Assembly (NCBI GenBank): GCA_019550975.1
Contig: SDWH01000005.1
Coordinates: forward strand, 1-64,000
Length of the DNA stretch: 64,000 nucleotides
Direction: 5' to 3'
Origin: Bacteroidales bacterium SW299
Lineage (GTDB): Bacteria > Bacteroidota > Bacteroidia > Bacteroidales > Bacteroidaceae
Part shown: piece by piece, positions 18,367 to 27,961 of the stretch
Layout of the letters: every line of letters starts with the position of its first letter
Position numbering within the stretch: the first letter of the stretch is position 1
Made by a program: the position numbers and the translations under genes
The notes under the pieces: model-generated
Told to the model about the DNA's origin: nothing
Database searches by the model: none
The model's input: the letters and a program-made list of their open reading frames with translations, nothing else

Positions 18367-20835
18367 TCAGTCTTGGAAATAGACTCGTTTCACCCGGTTT
18401 GATACGCTTGTAAGAATTTCGTAGGGAATCGTGTCCAGAATATCTGACAAGACGGTGACAGGCAGTTCATTGCCGAAGATGACAGCTTTGTCACCCTCTT
18501 TGCAGTCGATGTCCGTTACGTCAATCATGCACACGTCCATGCAGATGTTTCCCACATACGGCGCTTTCTTGCCGTTGACGATGCAGTAGGCGTTTCCGTT
18601 GCCCAAGTGGCGGTTCAGCCCGTCTGCATAGCCGATCGGTATGGCGGCGATGCGCGAATCCCGTTTCAGTATCCCTTTGCGGCTGTAGCCTACGGTTTCT
18701 TCCGCCGGCACATCATGTATTTGCAGGATGGTTGTTTTCAGCGTGGTGACATTGTGGAGGATGTTGTTGGTGTAAGGGTCTACTCCATAAAGTCCGATGC
18801 CCAGGCGGACCATGTCGAATTGCGCTCCGGGGTAGCGTTCTATTCCGGCAGTATTGCAGATATGGCGCAGTATCTTGTGTCTGAATCCGTCCTGCAAGAT
18901 TTGTGAAGCCTTTTCAAACGTTTCGATCTGCTGTCGCGTGAACGGGTCGAACTTTTGCGAATCGCTCCCTACAAGGTGTGAGAATACAGACCGCGGAATC
19001 ACTGCCGTCTGCTTGTGGAGCCGTTCGACCAGTTGGGGGATTTCTTCGGGGGAAAATCCCAGCCGGTGCATTCCCGTGTCGATCTTGATGTGGATCGGGA
19101 AGTTGGTAACCCCTTCTCTTTCGGCGGCCTTGATCAGTTCTTCGAGCAGGTGGAAGCTGTAAACCTCCGGCTCCAGCCTGTAGTCGAACATGGTCTTGAA
19201 GGCTGTCAGTTCCGGATTCATTATCATGATGGCGCTGCTTATGCCCGCCTTGCGCAGGTCGGCGCCTTCATCGGCCACTGCAACGGCCAGATAGTCCACG
19301 CGCTGGTCTTCGAGTGTTTTCGCCACTTCAAACGAGCCGGCTCCGTAGGCTGAGGCTTTTACCATGCATACAATTTTTGTTTCCGGATTCAGCTTGTTGC
19401 GGTAATGGTTGAGGTTTTCAACGAGGGCGCTGAGGTTGATTTCCAGAATCGTTTCATGCACCTTCAGCTCCAGCTGGTCGGTTATTTTGTCGAAATGGAA
19501 GATGCGCGCCCCCTTGATCAGCACGACTTCGTTCCGCAGGCTGTTCAGCAGCCCGGAATCGAGCAGTTCGGCTGTTGTCTGGAAAAAGTTCTTTTCGATG
19601 TCAAAGCGTCCGGACGCCGCTGATATTTCCTTGCCCACTCCGATGATATGGTCCACCTTCCTGCTGTGCACCAGATCGGCAATCTGCCTGTAGAGCAGCT
19701 TGCTGGTTTGTCCGCTTTCGAGCATGTCCGACAGGATGAGTGTGCGCTTGCGTCCTTTGTCTTCAGAACGCCGGGCCATGAAATCGAGTGCAATATCAAG
19801 CGAAGCGAAGTCCGAATTGTAGCTGTCGTTGATCAGGATGCAGTTGTTTTTCCCCTCCTTCACCTCAAGGCGCATGGCTATCGGCTCGAGGTGAAGCATC
19901 CGTCTGGCTATTTCGTCGGGCTGCACCATCAGATAGAGGGCTGCAGCCAGGCAGTGCAGCGAATTTTCAATGGATGCCTCGTCGATGAAAGGTATTCTGT
20001 ATTCCTTGAAGAAGCCCAGGTATCTGTATTTTATTGTCGTTCCCGTATCGTCTTTCAGAATCTTCTCGATGAAAAGCGGGCGTTCCACGTCTTTGGTAGA
20101 CCAGGCTATCTCGCGGGCCGTGAAAAGAGATTTTGCCACACAGTTGCTTATCAGTTCGTTGTCGCCGTTGTAGATGATCACGTCGCAATCCTTGAAAAGC
20201 TGCAGTTTCTCCATGCATTTGTCCTGGAGTGACGGGAAGTTTTCCTGATGGGCGCCTCCGATATTGGTCAGGATTCCTATTGTAGGCTGGATGATGGGCC
20301 TTAGCGTTTCCATTTCGCCCATTTCAGAGATGCCTGCCTCGAAGATTCCCACCTCTGTGTGCTCGTTCATCAGCCATACAGACAGCGGAACTCCGATTTG
20401 TGAATTATAGCTGCGCGGTGAACGGGTGACCACTTTGTCCGGGCTGAGGAGCTGGTAGAGCCATTCTTTGACCACCGTTTTCCCGTTGCTTCCTGTGATT
20501 CCTATTGTGGGGATCTGGAATTTCTCGCGGTGCCTGGCGGCAAGTTTCTGCAACGCTTTTAGCGGATTCGCTACTTTCAGAAAGTTGGAGTCTGCGAATT
20601 TGCCGGCGGTTTCTTCCGGCTGTTCGCTCACTACAAAGTTGCGCACTCCCCGCCGATGCAGGTCGGCTATGTATTTGTGTCCATCGTTGCGCTTGGTTTT
20701 CAGTGCGAAGAAAAGGGTTTCTTCAGGGAAACACAATGAGCGGCTGTCGGTAAGTATCCAGTCGATTGTAGCCGGTCTGTCACCGATGCGTTCTGCTCCG
20801 ATGGCTGCGATTATTTCTTCAATAGAGCTTGACAT
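18367..20835 (-). CDS. murF-alr: Fused UDP-MurNAc-tripeptide:D-Ala-D-Ala ligase and alanine racemase
   Basis: 822 residues, two full enzymes. Residues 1 to about 450 are MurF: ATP loop GITGSNGKT at 112-120, then the Mur ligase middle and C-terminal domains. From about 455 it is alanine racemase, with PLP lysine K493 in MVKASAYG and the C-terminal GNICMDVCMIDVTD segment. One makes D-Ala for D-Ala-D-Ala, the other attaches the dipeptide to the peptidoglycan precursor, so the fusion joins supply and use. The fusion is known in Bacteroidetes. Its start overlaps the 3' end of the GSCFA gene by 25 bp. Confidence 0.95.
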   Translation of the reverse strand: MSSSIEEIIAAIGAERIGDRPATIDWILTDSRSLCFPEETLFFALKTKRNDGHKYIADLHRRGVRNFVVSEQPEETAGKFADSNFLKVANPLKALQKLAARHREKFQIPTIGITGSNGKTVVKEWLYQLLSPDKVVTRSPRSYNSQIGVPLSVWLMNEHTEVGIFEAGISEMGEMETLRPIIQPTIGILTNIGGAHQENFPSLQDKCMEKLQLFKDCDVIIYNGDNELISNCVAKSLFTAREIAWSTKDVERPLFIEKILKDDTGTTIKYRYLGFFKEYRIPFIDEASIENSLHCLAAALYLMVQPDEIARRMLHLEPIAMRLEVKEGKNNCILINDSYNSDFASLDIALDFMARRSEDKGRKRTLILSDMLESGQTSKLLYRQIADLVHSRKVDHIIGVGKEISAASGRFDIEKNFFQTTAELLDSGLLNSLRNEVVLIKGARIFHFDKITDQLELKVHETILEINLSALVENLNHYRNKLNPETKIVCMVKASAYGAGSFEVAKTLEDQRVDYLAVAVADEGADLRKAGISSAIMIMNPELTAFKTMFDYRLEPEVYSFHLLEELIKAAEREGVTNFPIHIKIDTGMHRLGFSPEEIPQLVERLHKQTAVIPRSVFSHLVGSDSQKFDPFTRQQIETFEKASQILQDGFRHKILRHICNTAGIERYPGAQFDMVRLGIGLYGVDPYTNNILHNVTTLKTTILQIHDVPAEETVGYSRKGILKRDSRIAAIPIGYADGLNRHLGNGNAYCIVNGKKAPYVGNICMDVCMIDVTDIDCKEGDKAVIFGNELPVTVLSDILDTIPYEILTSVSNRVKRVYFQD

Positions 20836-21797
20836 GTTTGTTCTTCATTTTGGACATCTAAGTACGGAAATTTTTCTTTTAGATCTCTTATCTTTAACAG
20901 TATTTGACTAACAAATTTGCGGTAAGTTTCCGATTGGGGATTGAACGGGCGGTGGTCAAGGCCTTTACGGATGCTTTCCCATTGTTTGATGAATGACAGT
21001 GCGGGGCCGCTCAAATAAGTTCCGGAGAATTGCTCCCAGATATAGTCGGTTGCCAGCTGGCTGGGATGGAGCATGTCGTCGGCGTAGAATCGGTAGTCCC
21101 TCAGTTCGTCCATCATGATTTCGTAGGAAGGGAAATAGTAGCAGAACGGCAGCCGTGCGCAAAGTTCGTTGATGGCAAGCAGCAAGGTGGCTTTGCTGAG
21201 CTGGTTGCCGTGCATCCCGTCTTTGGCATGGCGGATCGGGCTGACGGTAAACAGCATTTTCATGTTGGGGCTGTCCGCATGCAGGCTGTTCAGCAGGTCT
21301 TCGTAGACTGAGACGATTTCGTCGGTGGCAAGCAGCCTGCGCGAGAACATCCGCTCAGGGAGTTTGTGGCAATTCCCAACAATCTCTCCGTTTTCATTCC
21401 ATGAATAGACTCTGGCTGTTCCCCATGTGAAAATGAGCCAGGATGCCTGTTCCAGGTATTCCATGCCCTTTTCTATCCGTGTGTTTATGTTCTGAAGGCA
21501 TTGTTCCCGGTCGGGCGAATTGAACGAGCTGTGGTGCATGAGGCTGAACCAGACGTCTTTTTCATGCATCAGGTCGTCGGGCGTATAGCGTTTTCTGCAA
21601 ATCAGCTGCTTGACGGCTTTTGCTATCGAGAGCGGGTTGTAAAGAACCCCGAAAGGATTGGTGTCGCACTGGAATTTGTTGTCGAGCAATCGCTTCCCTA
21701 TATTTTCTGCAAAACAAGACCCCCATACCATCAGCTTGTCCGAATGGGCAATCTGCGGGTGGTCGGAGGGCATTTCAACTGTCGTCCTGAACTCCAT
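20811..21797 (-). CDS. GSCFA-domain protein
   Basis: 328 residues; the family name motif GSCFA is at residues 26-30. The fold is thought to be SGNH-hydrolase-like, which suggests an acyl esterase or acyltransferase, but no biochemical role is established that I know of. The reading frame overlaps the start of murF-alr by 25 bp, so the two are translated from one mRNA. A candidate -7 box (21815-21822) lies 18 bp upstream; dxs diverges on the other side. Confidence 0.85.
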   Translation of the reverse strand: MEFRTTVEMPSDHPQIAHSDKLMVWGSCFAENIGKRLLDNKFQCDTNPFGVLYNPLSIAKAVKQLICRKRYTPDDLMHEKDVWFSLMHHSSFNSPDREQCLQNINTRIEKGMEYLEQASWLIFTWGTARVYSWNENGEIVGNCHKLPERMFSRRLLATDEIVSVYEDLLNSLHADSPNMKMLFTVSPIRHAKDGMHGNQLSKATLLLAINELCARLPFCYYFPSYEIMMDELRDYRFYADDMLHPSQLATDYIWEQFSGTYLSGPALSFIKQWESIRKGLDHRPFNPQSETYRKFVSQILLKIRDLKEKFPYLDVQNEEQTCQALLKK

Positions 21798-21814
21798 AGA
21801 TAGAAAATTTGGTG

Positions 21815-21822
21815 CAAATGTA
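21815..21822 (-). promoter_or_regulatory. Candidate -7 box for the GSCFA-murF unit
   Basis: Reads TACATTTG on the minus strand (consensus TAnnTTTG), 17 bp before the GSCFA start codon. No clear -33 box. Confidence 0.35.
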
Positions 21823-21843
21823 ATATTTAATATATATTTATGT

Positions 21844-21851
21844 TATTTTTG
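21844..21851 (+). promoter_or_regulatory. Candidate -7 box for dxs
   Basis: TATTTTTG, 26 bp before the dxs ATG. The expected -33 position is AT-rich without a TTTG. Confidence 0.35.
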
Positions 21852-21877
21852 TGCGATAAAAGTTTAATGAATTTGGA

Positions 21878-23785
21878 ATGGAACAACAAGTATCGCACGA
21901 TTTGTTGAAGAGAATAGACAGTCCCGGTGATCTGAGGGAGCTGCCGGTCAGCCTGTTGCCTGAAGTGTGCAGTGAACTGAGGGATATGATTATAGATGAA
22001 CTGTCGCGTAATCCGGGACATCTGGGCTCCAATTTAGGTTCCATCGAACTGACTGTGGCCGTTCATTATGTCTTCAATACACCGTATGACCGTATCGTCT
22101 GGGATGTAGGGCATCAGGCCTACAGCCATAAGATACTGACGGGACGGCGTGACCGCTTCTGCACGAACCGCAAGCTGAACGGACTTTGTCCTTTCCCTTC
22201 TCCTGCCGAAAGCGAATACGACACGTTTACGTGCGGACATGCGTCCAACTCCATTTCCGCGGCATTGGGCATGGCTGTGGCTGCTGCCGGAAAAGGGGAG
22301 GACGACCGCCATGTGGTGGCAGTGATAGGCGACGGCTCGATGAGCGGCGGACTGGCTTTTGAAGGACTTAACAACGTGTCTTCTATCCCGAACAATCTGC
22401 TGATCATTCTCAATGACAACAACATGGCCATCGACAGAAGCGTGGGCGGCATGAAACAGTATCTGCTGAACCTGCACACGTCGGAAGGCTACAACCGTTT
22501 CCGTAACCTGTTGTCGCGCAAGCTTTACAATTGGGGTGTGCTCAATGAGGAACGGCGGAAAAGCCTGATACGTTTCAACAACAGCTTGAAATCGATGCTC
22601 ATGCAGCAGCAAAATATATTTGAAGGGCTGAACATCCGCTATTTCGGCATCGTGGACGGACATGATGTGGGGGCGCTGGTAAGGGTGCTTAAGGAAATAA
22701 AGGATATGAAGGGGCCTAAACTTCTGCATGTGCATACCCGGAAAGGAAAAGGATACGGGCCTGCGGAAGAGTCGGCAACTGTTTGGCACGCTCCCGGACT
22801 CTTTGACAAGGAAACGGGCGAGCGGATTGTAAAGGATACGGAGGGGCAGCCTCCCTTGTTTCAGGAGGTTTTCGGAAATACGCTGCTGGAACTGGCGCGC
22901 CAAAACGACAAGATAGTCGGGGTTACTCCTGCCATGCCTACAGGCTGTTCGATGAATATTCTGATGAAGGAAATGCCCGGACGTGCTTTCGACGTGGGAA
23001 TTGCAGAGGGACATGCGGTGACGTTTTCCGGAGGCATGGCGAAAGAAGGACTGCTTCCTTTCTGCAATATCTATTCCTCGTTTATGCAGCGGGCATATGA
23101 CAATGTCATACATGACGTGGCCATACAGAAGCTGAACGTCGTGCTTTGTCTTGACAGGGCGGGGCTTGTGGGTGAAGACGGTCCTACGCATCATGGGGTG
23201 TTCGACCTGGCTTATCTGCGTCCTGTTCCGAATCTGACAATAGCTTCGCCTTATGACGAACACGAATTGCGGAAGCTGATGTATACGGCGCAGCTTCCCG
23301 GCAAAGGTCCGTTCGTCATCCGCTATCCGAAAGGACGCGGTGTGCTTGTTGACTGGGAGTGTCCGCTGGAAGAGATTGAAGTGGGACGGGGGCGCAAGAT
23401 GAAGGACGGGACGGAGCTGGCCGTGATTACGCTCGGGCCAGTTGGAAACGATGCTGCCAGGGCGTTGGCACGTGCTGAGCAGGATACGGGACTCAGCGTG
23501 GCGCATTATGACCTCCGCTTCCTGAAGCCTCTGGACCAGGATATGCTTCATGAGATCGGACGGAACTTCAAGCGGATCGTTACGGTTGAGGACGGAGTGC
23601 TGATGGGAGGCATGGGAAGCGCTGTGCTTGAGTTCATGTCAGACAACGGATATGCTCCGAATGTGAAACGCCTGGGCATCCCGGACTGCTTCGTGCAGCA
23701 CGGAACGGTGCAGGAGCTTCGGAAAATTTGCGGGATTGACGAAACTGGAATATATAACGCGATAATTCAGATGTTGGATCAATGA
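21878..23785 (+). CDS. dxs: 1-deoxy-D-xylulose-5-phosphate synthase
   Basis: First enzyme of the MEP isoprenoid pathway (pyruvate plus glyceraldehyde 3-phosphate). 635 residues; thiamine diphosphate site GDGSMSGG at 151-158 followed by NDNNM at 179-183, then the transketolase pyrimidine domain ([15 protein letters not shown]) and the C-terminal domain. The last four bases overlap the trkA start (ATGA), so the two genes are coupled. Confidence 0.96.
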   Translation: MEQQVSHDLLKRIDSPGDLRELPVSLLPEVCSELRDMIIDELSRNPGHLGSNLGSIELTVAVHYVFNTPYDRIVWDVGHQAYSHKILTGRRDRFCTNRKLNGLCPFPSPAESEYDTFTCGHASNSISAALGMAVAAAGKGEDDRHVVAVIGDGSMSGGLAFEGLNNVSSIPNNLLIILNDNNMAIDRSVGGMKQYLLNLHTSEGYNRFRNLLSRKLYNWGVLNEERRKSLIRFNNSLKSMLMQQQNIFEGLNIRYFGIVDGHDVGALVRVLKEIKDMKGPKLLHVHTRKGKGYGPAEESATVWHAPGLFDKETGERIVKDTEGQPPLFQEVFGNTLLELARQNDKIVGVTPAMPTGCSMNILMKEMPGRAFDVGIAEGHAVTFSGGMAKEGLLPFCNIYSSFMQRAYDNVIHDVAIQKLNVVLCLDRAGLVGEDGPTHHGVFDLAYLRPVPNLTIASPYDEHELRKLMYTAQLPGKGPFVIRYPKGRGVLVDWECPLEEIEVGRGRKMKDGTELAVITLGPVGNDAARALARAEQDTGLSVAHYDLRFLKPLDQDMLHEIGRNFKRIVTVEDGVLMGGMGSAVLEFMSDNGYAPNVKRLGIPDCFVQHGTVQELRKICGIDETGIYNAIIQMLDQ

Positions 23786-25119
23786 AAATCATTATAGCCG
23801 GGGCAGGGGCGGTGGGAACTCACCTTGCCAAACTTTTATCGGGAGAGAAGCAGGACATTATTCTGATGGACGAAGATGAAAGGAAGCTGGATGCGTCGGG
23901 AGGAAACCTTGACCTGATGACTGTCAACGCTTCGCCTACATCCATCAGCGGACTGAAAGAGGCTGACGCGGCGGGTGCCGACCTGTTTATCGGGGTAATG
24001 CCCGACGAAAGCCGCAACATGACGGCTTGTATGCTGGCTGCCAGTATGGGAGCAAAGAAGACCGTGGCCCGGATAGACAACTACGAATATCTCTTGCCCA
24101 AGCACAAGGAGTTTTTTGCGAAACTGGGAGTGCATTCGCTGATTTATCCCGAAATGCTGGCGGCGCGCGACATTGTTGACGCTGTGAAGATGAGCTGGAT
24201 CAGGCAATGGTGGGAGTTTGCCGGAGGAGCATTGGTGCTGATCGGCACACGGATGGGCGAGGCGGCAGAAATACTGAACGTGCCTTTGCATGAGCTGGGA
24301 GGAAGAAACATTCCTTTCCATATCGTTGCTGTCAAACGGGGGGCGGATACGATTATTCCCCGCGGTGACGACATGATCAAGCTGAATGATATCGTTTATT
24401 TTACCACCACCAAGAAATACATTCCTTATATACGGAAGATTGCGGGCAAGGAAAACGAGGCCGATGTGAGAAATGTCATGATTATGGGCGGAAGCCGCAT
24501 CGCCGTGCGTACCTGCCAGTATCTTCCCGACTATATGCGCACGAAGATCATCGAGAGCGATCTGAACCGTTGCAACCGTTTGACAGAGCTGGTGGACGAC
24601 GGGGTGATGGTGATAAACGGCGACGGACGGGATATCGGCCTGCTGCAGGAAGAAGGGATACGCAATACGGAAGCTTTCGTCGCTTTGACGGGAAACTCTG
24701 AAACCAACATCCTGGCTTGTCTTGCCGCCAAGCGTCTTGGGGTTGTCAAGACGGTGGCGGAGGTGGAGAATGTGGATTATATCGGCATGGCTGAAAGTCT
24801 GGATATCGGTACGGTCATCAACAAGAAATTCATTGCGGCCAGCCATATCTACCAGATGATGCTTGATGCGGATGTGTCAAATGTAAAGTGTCTGACAGTC
24901 GCAAATGCCGATGTTGCCGAGTTTACGGTCAAGGCCGGATCGAGAATAACAAAGGCGCCGGTCAAGGATCTTGGCCTTCCCAAAGGTGCTACCATCGGCG
25001 GACTGATCCGGAATGGAGAAGGTGTATTGGTTACGGGAAATACGATGATCCGGGAGAACGACCATGTGGTTGTCTTCTGCCTGGGCATGATGATCAAGAA
25101 GCTGGAGAAGTATTTCTGA
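23782..25119 (+). CDS. trkA: Trk-type potassium uptake regulatory protein
   Basis: 445 residues with two tandem RCK units: an NAD-binding Rossmann start [10 protein letters not shown] at residues 7-16, a TrkA-C region around 140-215, then a second Rossmann domain ([16 protein letters not shown]) and a second TrkA-C. It gates the TrkH potassium channel in the cytoplasm. Its start overlaps dxs. In other Bacteroides I recall trkH directly after trkA; here the next gene is an unrelated lipoprotein and no trkH is in the window. Confidence 0.93.
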   Translation: MKIIIAGAGAVGTHLAKLLSGEKQDIILMDEDERKLDASGGNLDLMTVNASPTSISGLKEADAAGADLFIGVMPDESRNMTACMLAASMGAKKTVARIDNYEYLLPKHKEFFAKLGVHSLIYPEMLAARDIVDAVKMSWIRQWWEFAGGALVLIGTRMGEAAEILNVPLHELGGRNIPFHIVAVKRGADTIIPRGDDMIKLNDIVYFTTTKKYIPYIRKIAGKENEADVRNVMIMGGSRIAVRTCQYLPDYMRTKIIESDLNRCNRLTELVDDGVMVINGDGRDIGLLQEEGIRNTEAFVALTGNSETNILACLAAKRLGVVKTVAEVENVDYIGMAESLDIGTVINKKFIAASHIYQMMLDADVSNVKCLTVANADVAEFTVKAGSRITKAPVKDLGLPKGATIGGLIRNGEGVLVTGNTMIRENDHVVVFCLGMMIKKLEKYF

Positions 25120-25131
25120 AATGTATGATTC

Positions 25132-25176
25132 GGGGGCTGGCCGCATGCCGGCTCCCGGCAAGCAAAACTTTGCCGG
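25132..25176 (+). terminator. Double hairpin after trkA
   Basis: Two adjoining stems: gggggctggc (25132-25141) with gccggctccc (25147-25156), with two wobble pairs, and ccggcaa (25155-25161) with ttgccgg (25170-25176). They share two bases, so only one forms at a time. No T run follows, so termination is uncertain. Confidence 0.4.
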
Positions 25177-25225
25177 ATAAGTGTACGGCTTGGCGTCCTT
25201 AGCGTTTCTTCTAGAAAAAAGTCTT

Positions 25226-26593
25226 ATGAAACAGCTATGTAGTTTGCTTTTCGCGGCATTCGGGACGCTTTGCCTTCTGGGCGGCTGCGGAGGCTATCAG
25301 CCGGAAGATGGCAGTGAAGGTTCGCAGTCCGGCAATTGTCTTGTGAATCTGGAATTGGGGAATGCTGAAATTTTCCCGTCAGTCTATCCGCTGGATATCT
25401 ATCTTTTTGATTCGCGGAACCAGTGTGTGTATGATCGCACGGTATCGTCCGTATCTGAAATTCCGGTGTTTGACCTGTCTGCCGGAAGTTATCAGTTGTC
25501 TGTGTTTTCCGGACTGTCGTCCGGTGAATATGTGCTTCCGCTGGAAGTGCATCCCCGCCAGTACCTGACTTTTGCCAAGGACTGCTGTGCGGATGTTCCT
25601 CTGATTGCAGGGAGGAGCCGTCTTCTGCTGGAGAAAGACACCGGTGTTTCGGTGACGCTTTCCTATGCGGTCGCAGCCCTTTATTTTTCGTTCCCTTTCT
25701 TTCCTTCTGATGTATCGGAGGTTACGCTGCACATATCTCCGGTCAGTTCGGGCATTTCCTTGGGCGGAGATCTCAGCAACGACTACAGTCTGGCTGCTGT
25801 CGCTTGTGAGAAGAAGGGCGGCTCCTGGATTGCAGGACCTGTCTATGTGTTTCCTGCCGACGCTTCGCGTGTACACTTGTCGGTCAAATTGAAGCAGGGA
25901 GGTGCTGAAAAGATTTACGGCTATGATTACAACTCGTCCTTTGAGTCCGGTAAGGTCTATCGTTTCGCCGGGAAAGAAGACGGAAAAATCGAGATCGGGG
26001 GAGAGTCGCCTGTGGAATCATGGGAAACGGGTGTGGACGTGGAACTGGACTTGGGGGACTTTGAGATTGAATCGGAAGAGGACTGGGAGAAGCCGGAAGA
26101 TGGGGAGGATGATGGCGGACAGCAGAAACCGGATTCGGGTGACGGAACGGTCCTTTACTCGGAAGTGCTTCCTGAAGCAGAGGCTGTGTGGGGGCCTTTT
26201 TACGCTTGGAAAGTCGTTCCGCTGTCTGCAAATAGCGTGAAGGCCACATTGCTTGCTCCCCGCCAGTGGTTGGCCAGGACTGATGATGCCCGTTCAATCT
26301 GCGGAAGTTATGAAGAAGACGGGATAGGGGGATGGAGGCCCTTTACCTTGGATGAGGCAGAAGCGTTTCGCGACCAGTACTCGGCGACGCTTCTCGAGTT
26401 GAGCGACTTTCTGGAAGATCAGGGATTTGATCCTTTCAACAAGTATGATCTGAGGTATTTGTGTGCTGATTTCAGCAAGACGTTCAGCTTTGAGAACACA
26501 CGGATCTTAAATGCCGGGAAAACGGTCAAGTACGGGCTGAGGCTTGTAAAGGTCGTGCGTGTGGAAAAAGCGAAGAAAGAGGCCGCCCGTTGA
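25226..26593 (+). CDS. Surface lipoprotein, possibly fimbrial-assembly related (FimB/Mfa2-like)
   Basis: 455 residues from the ATG at 25226 (the earlier open frame adds a non-signal leader). Signal peptide with lipobox LGGC, then an acidic stretch (QPEDGSEG), as in exported Bacteroidetes lipoproteins. The N-terminal half (PLDIYLFDSRNQCVYD; short beta strands) recalls Mfa2/FimB fimbrial anchor proteins, where a similar LYVFD pattern occurs. Residues about 280-315 are an acidic linker rich in E, D and G. The C-terminal ~140 residues (GGWRPFTLDEAEAF, then a run ending YGLRLVKVV) look like the small C-terminal module that ends many Bacteroidales surface proteins. Function not established; it stands alone, convergent with tolC. 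Confidence 0.45.
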   Translation: MKQLCSLLFAAFGTLCLLGGCGGYQPEDGSEGSQSGNCLVNLELGNAEIFPSVYPLDIYLFDSRNQCVYDRTVSSVSEIPVFDLSAGSYQLSVFSGLSSGEYVLPLEVHPRQYLTFAKDCCADVPLIAGRSRLLLEKDTGVSVTLSYAVAALYFSFPFFPSDVSEVTLHISPVSSGISLGGDLSNDYSLAAVACEKKGGSWIAGPVYVFPADASRVHLSVKLKQGGAEKIYGYDYNSSFESGKVYRFAGKEDGKIEIGGESPVESWETGVDVELDLGDFEIESEEDWEKPEDGEDDGGQQKPDSGDGTVLYSEVLPEAEAVWGPFYAWKVVPLSANSVKATLLAPRQWLARTDDARSICGSYEEDGIGGWRPFTLDEAEAFRDQYSATLLELSDFLEDQGFDPFNKYDLRYLCADFSKTFSFENTRILNAGKTVKYGLRLVKVVRVEKAKKEAAR

Positions 26594-26641
26594 TGAACGA
26601 AGGTTCCGCCGGGCTCCTCTTTCCGGAAGGTGGCTGTTCTG

Positions 26642-27961
26642 CTATTTCAGATAGCGTGTGATTTGTCCGCTGAGCTGCAGCAGAGATATTTCACACATTT
26701 TGGTATCGTACTCGGCCGAAAGGATACGTTCTTCCGCATCCAGCAGACTCTTTTGGGCTTCGCGCATCTCAATGCCAGACAGATCCCCCAGCAAGTAGCG
26801 TTCTTTTGCTATTTCGTGGTTCTCTTTGGCCGAGATGAGATTCTGTCGTTCCAGGTTGAGCAGGCGGATATTGTTTCTGTATGCCTGCCAGAGATTGCTC
26901 AGGTCAGCGCGCAGCCCCTGTTCCAGCTCGTCGCGGGCGAGCTGCGCGTTACGGATTGCCAGGCTGGCGTTCTTTTTCTCTCTGCGGCGGTTCCCGTCGA
27001 ATATGTTGAATCCTACGGTAATTCCTCCGCTGAATCCCCAGTTGCTCCGTTGGCGTGTAGCGTTTACGTCGTATTTGTTCAGTGTATATCCGTATCCTGC
27101 GTTCAGGCGCACATAAGGATAGTTCCGCGACAGGACTTTCTTGTAGTCCAGTTGGGCGATGGTTGTATTCTGGTCGGCCTGCAGCAAGCTGGCGTTAGCG
27201 TTGAGTGTTCCGTTCCATAATTCATTGAATTCCAGATGTTCGTTTACGTCAATCAGCGAGTCTTTCACTTTGATCGGACGGTCCATGTCTTTGGCGGCCA
27301 TCAGTTCGTTCAGATTGATGCGCGAAGTGTGCACCAGTTCCCGCTGCTTGATGTATTGGGCGCGGTCGGCGTTGAAGTCTACCGTTGCCTGCTGGTAGTC
27401 CAGCCGTGAGAAATTCCCGATATGATACCGTTCTTCCACAATGCGGAGGCGTTCCCTTGAGAGGATCACGGCGTACCGGAAGTTTTTCAGGCGTATTTCC
27501 TGCTGGATGTAATTGTAGTATTCTGCCGTAAGGTTCGCGATGAAGTCTTCGATAGCGATGCGCGTATTGGTTTTTCCCAAACGCTCCATTTCTTTCAACT
27601 GCTTGTAAGTTGTGCTGATGTTGAATCCGTCGAAGATGGTCCAGTTCAAGTCAATGCCCGCGTCCAAAGTCTGGTCGTAGACTCCCCGCACTTTCGTTGT
27701 TTCGCCGGTGCTTCGTGACTCCGAGTTGCTGTTGTCGTTGCTTCCGGTGTATCCTGCGGTCAGGTCAATGGTGGGCAGGTATCCCGCATTCCCCAGCGTG
27801 GCGTTGTTCTTGCTGACCAGCTCTTCATTGCGTGTGATGCGCAGCGAATAGTTGTTGGCAAGTCCTTCTTCCAGGCATTGCCTGAGGGTGTATGTGTATT
27901 GTGCCCGGGCAGACAGGCCCATGCCTGCCAGTGCTGCTAATATATACAGATGCTTTTTCAT
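26642..27961 (-). CDS. TolC-family outer membrane efflux protein
   Basis: 439 residues with a cleavable signal peptide (ends SARAQ) and two repeats of long helices typical of outer-membrane factor (OEP) proteins. It forms the outer membrane channel of the RND system encoded just upstream; its ATG overlaps the pump stop codon (ATGA). Last gene of the adaptor-pump-channel set. Confidence 0.9.
   Translation of the reverse strand: MKKHLYILAALAGMGLSARAQYTYTLRQCLEEGLANNYSLRITRNEELVSKNNATLGNAGYLPTIDLTAGYTGSNDNSNSESRSTGETTKVRGVYDQTLDAGIDLNWTIFDGFNISTTYKQLKEMERLGKTNTRIAIEDFIANLTAEYYNYIQQEIRLKNFRYAVILSRERLRIVEERYHIGNFSRLDYQQATVDFNADRAQYIKQRELVHTSRINLNELMAAKDMDRPIKVKDSLIDVNEHLEFNELWNGTLNANASLLQADQNTTIAQLDYKKVLSRNYPYVRLNAGYGYTLNKYDVNATRQRSNWGFSGGITVGFNIFDGNRRREKKNASLAIRNAQLARDELEQGLRADLSNLWQAYRNNIRLLNLERQNLISAKENHEIAKERYLLGDLSGIEMREAQKSLLDAEERILSAEYDTKMCEISLLQLSGQITRYLK

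Noticed and set aside
18152..18413. Overlapping open frames between topA and murF-alr
   Set aside because: Present on both strands and in several frames because of the 21-bp repeat; none resembles a protein.
22034..23551. 505-codon minus-strand frame opposite dxs
   Set aside because: Antisense shadow of dxs with no domain.
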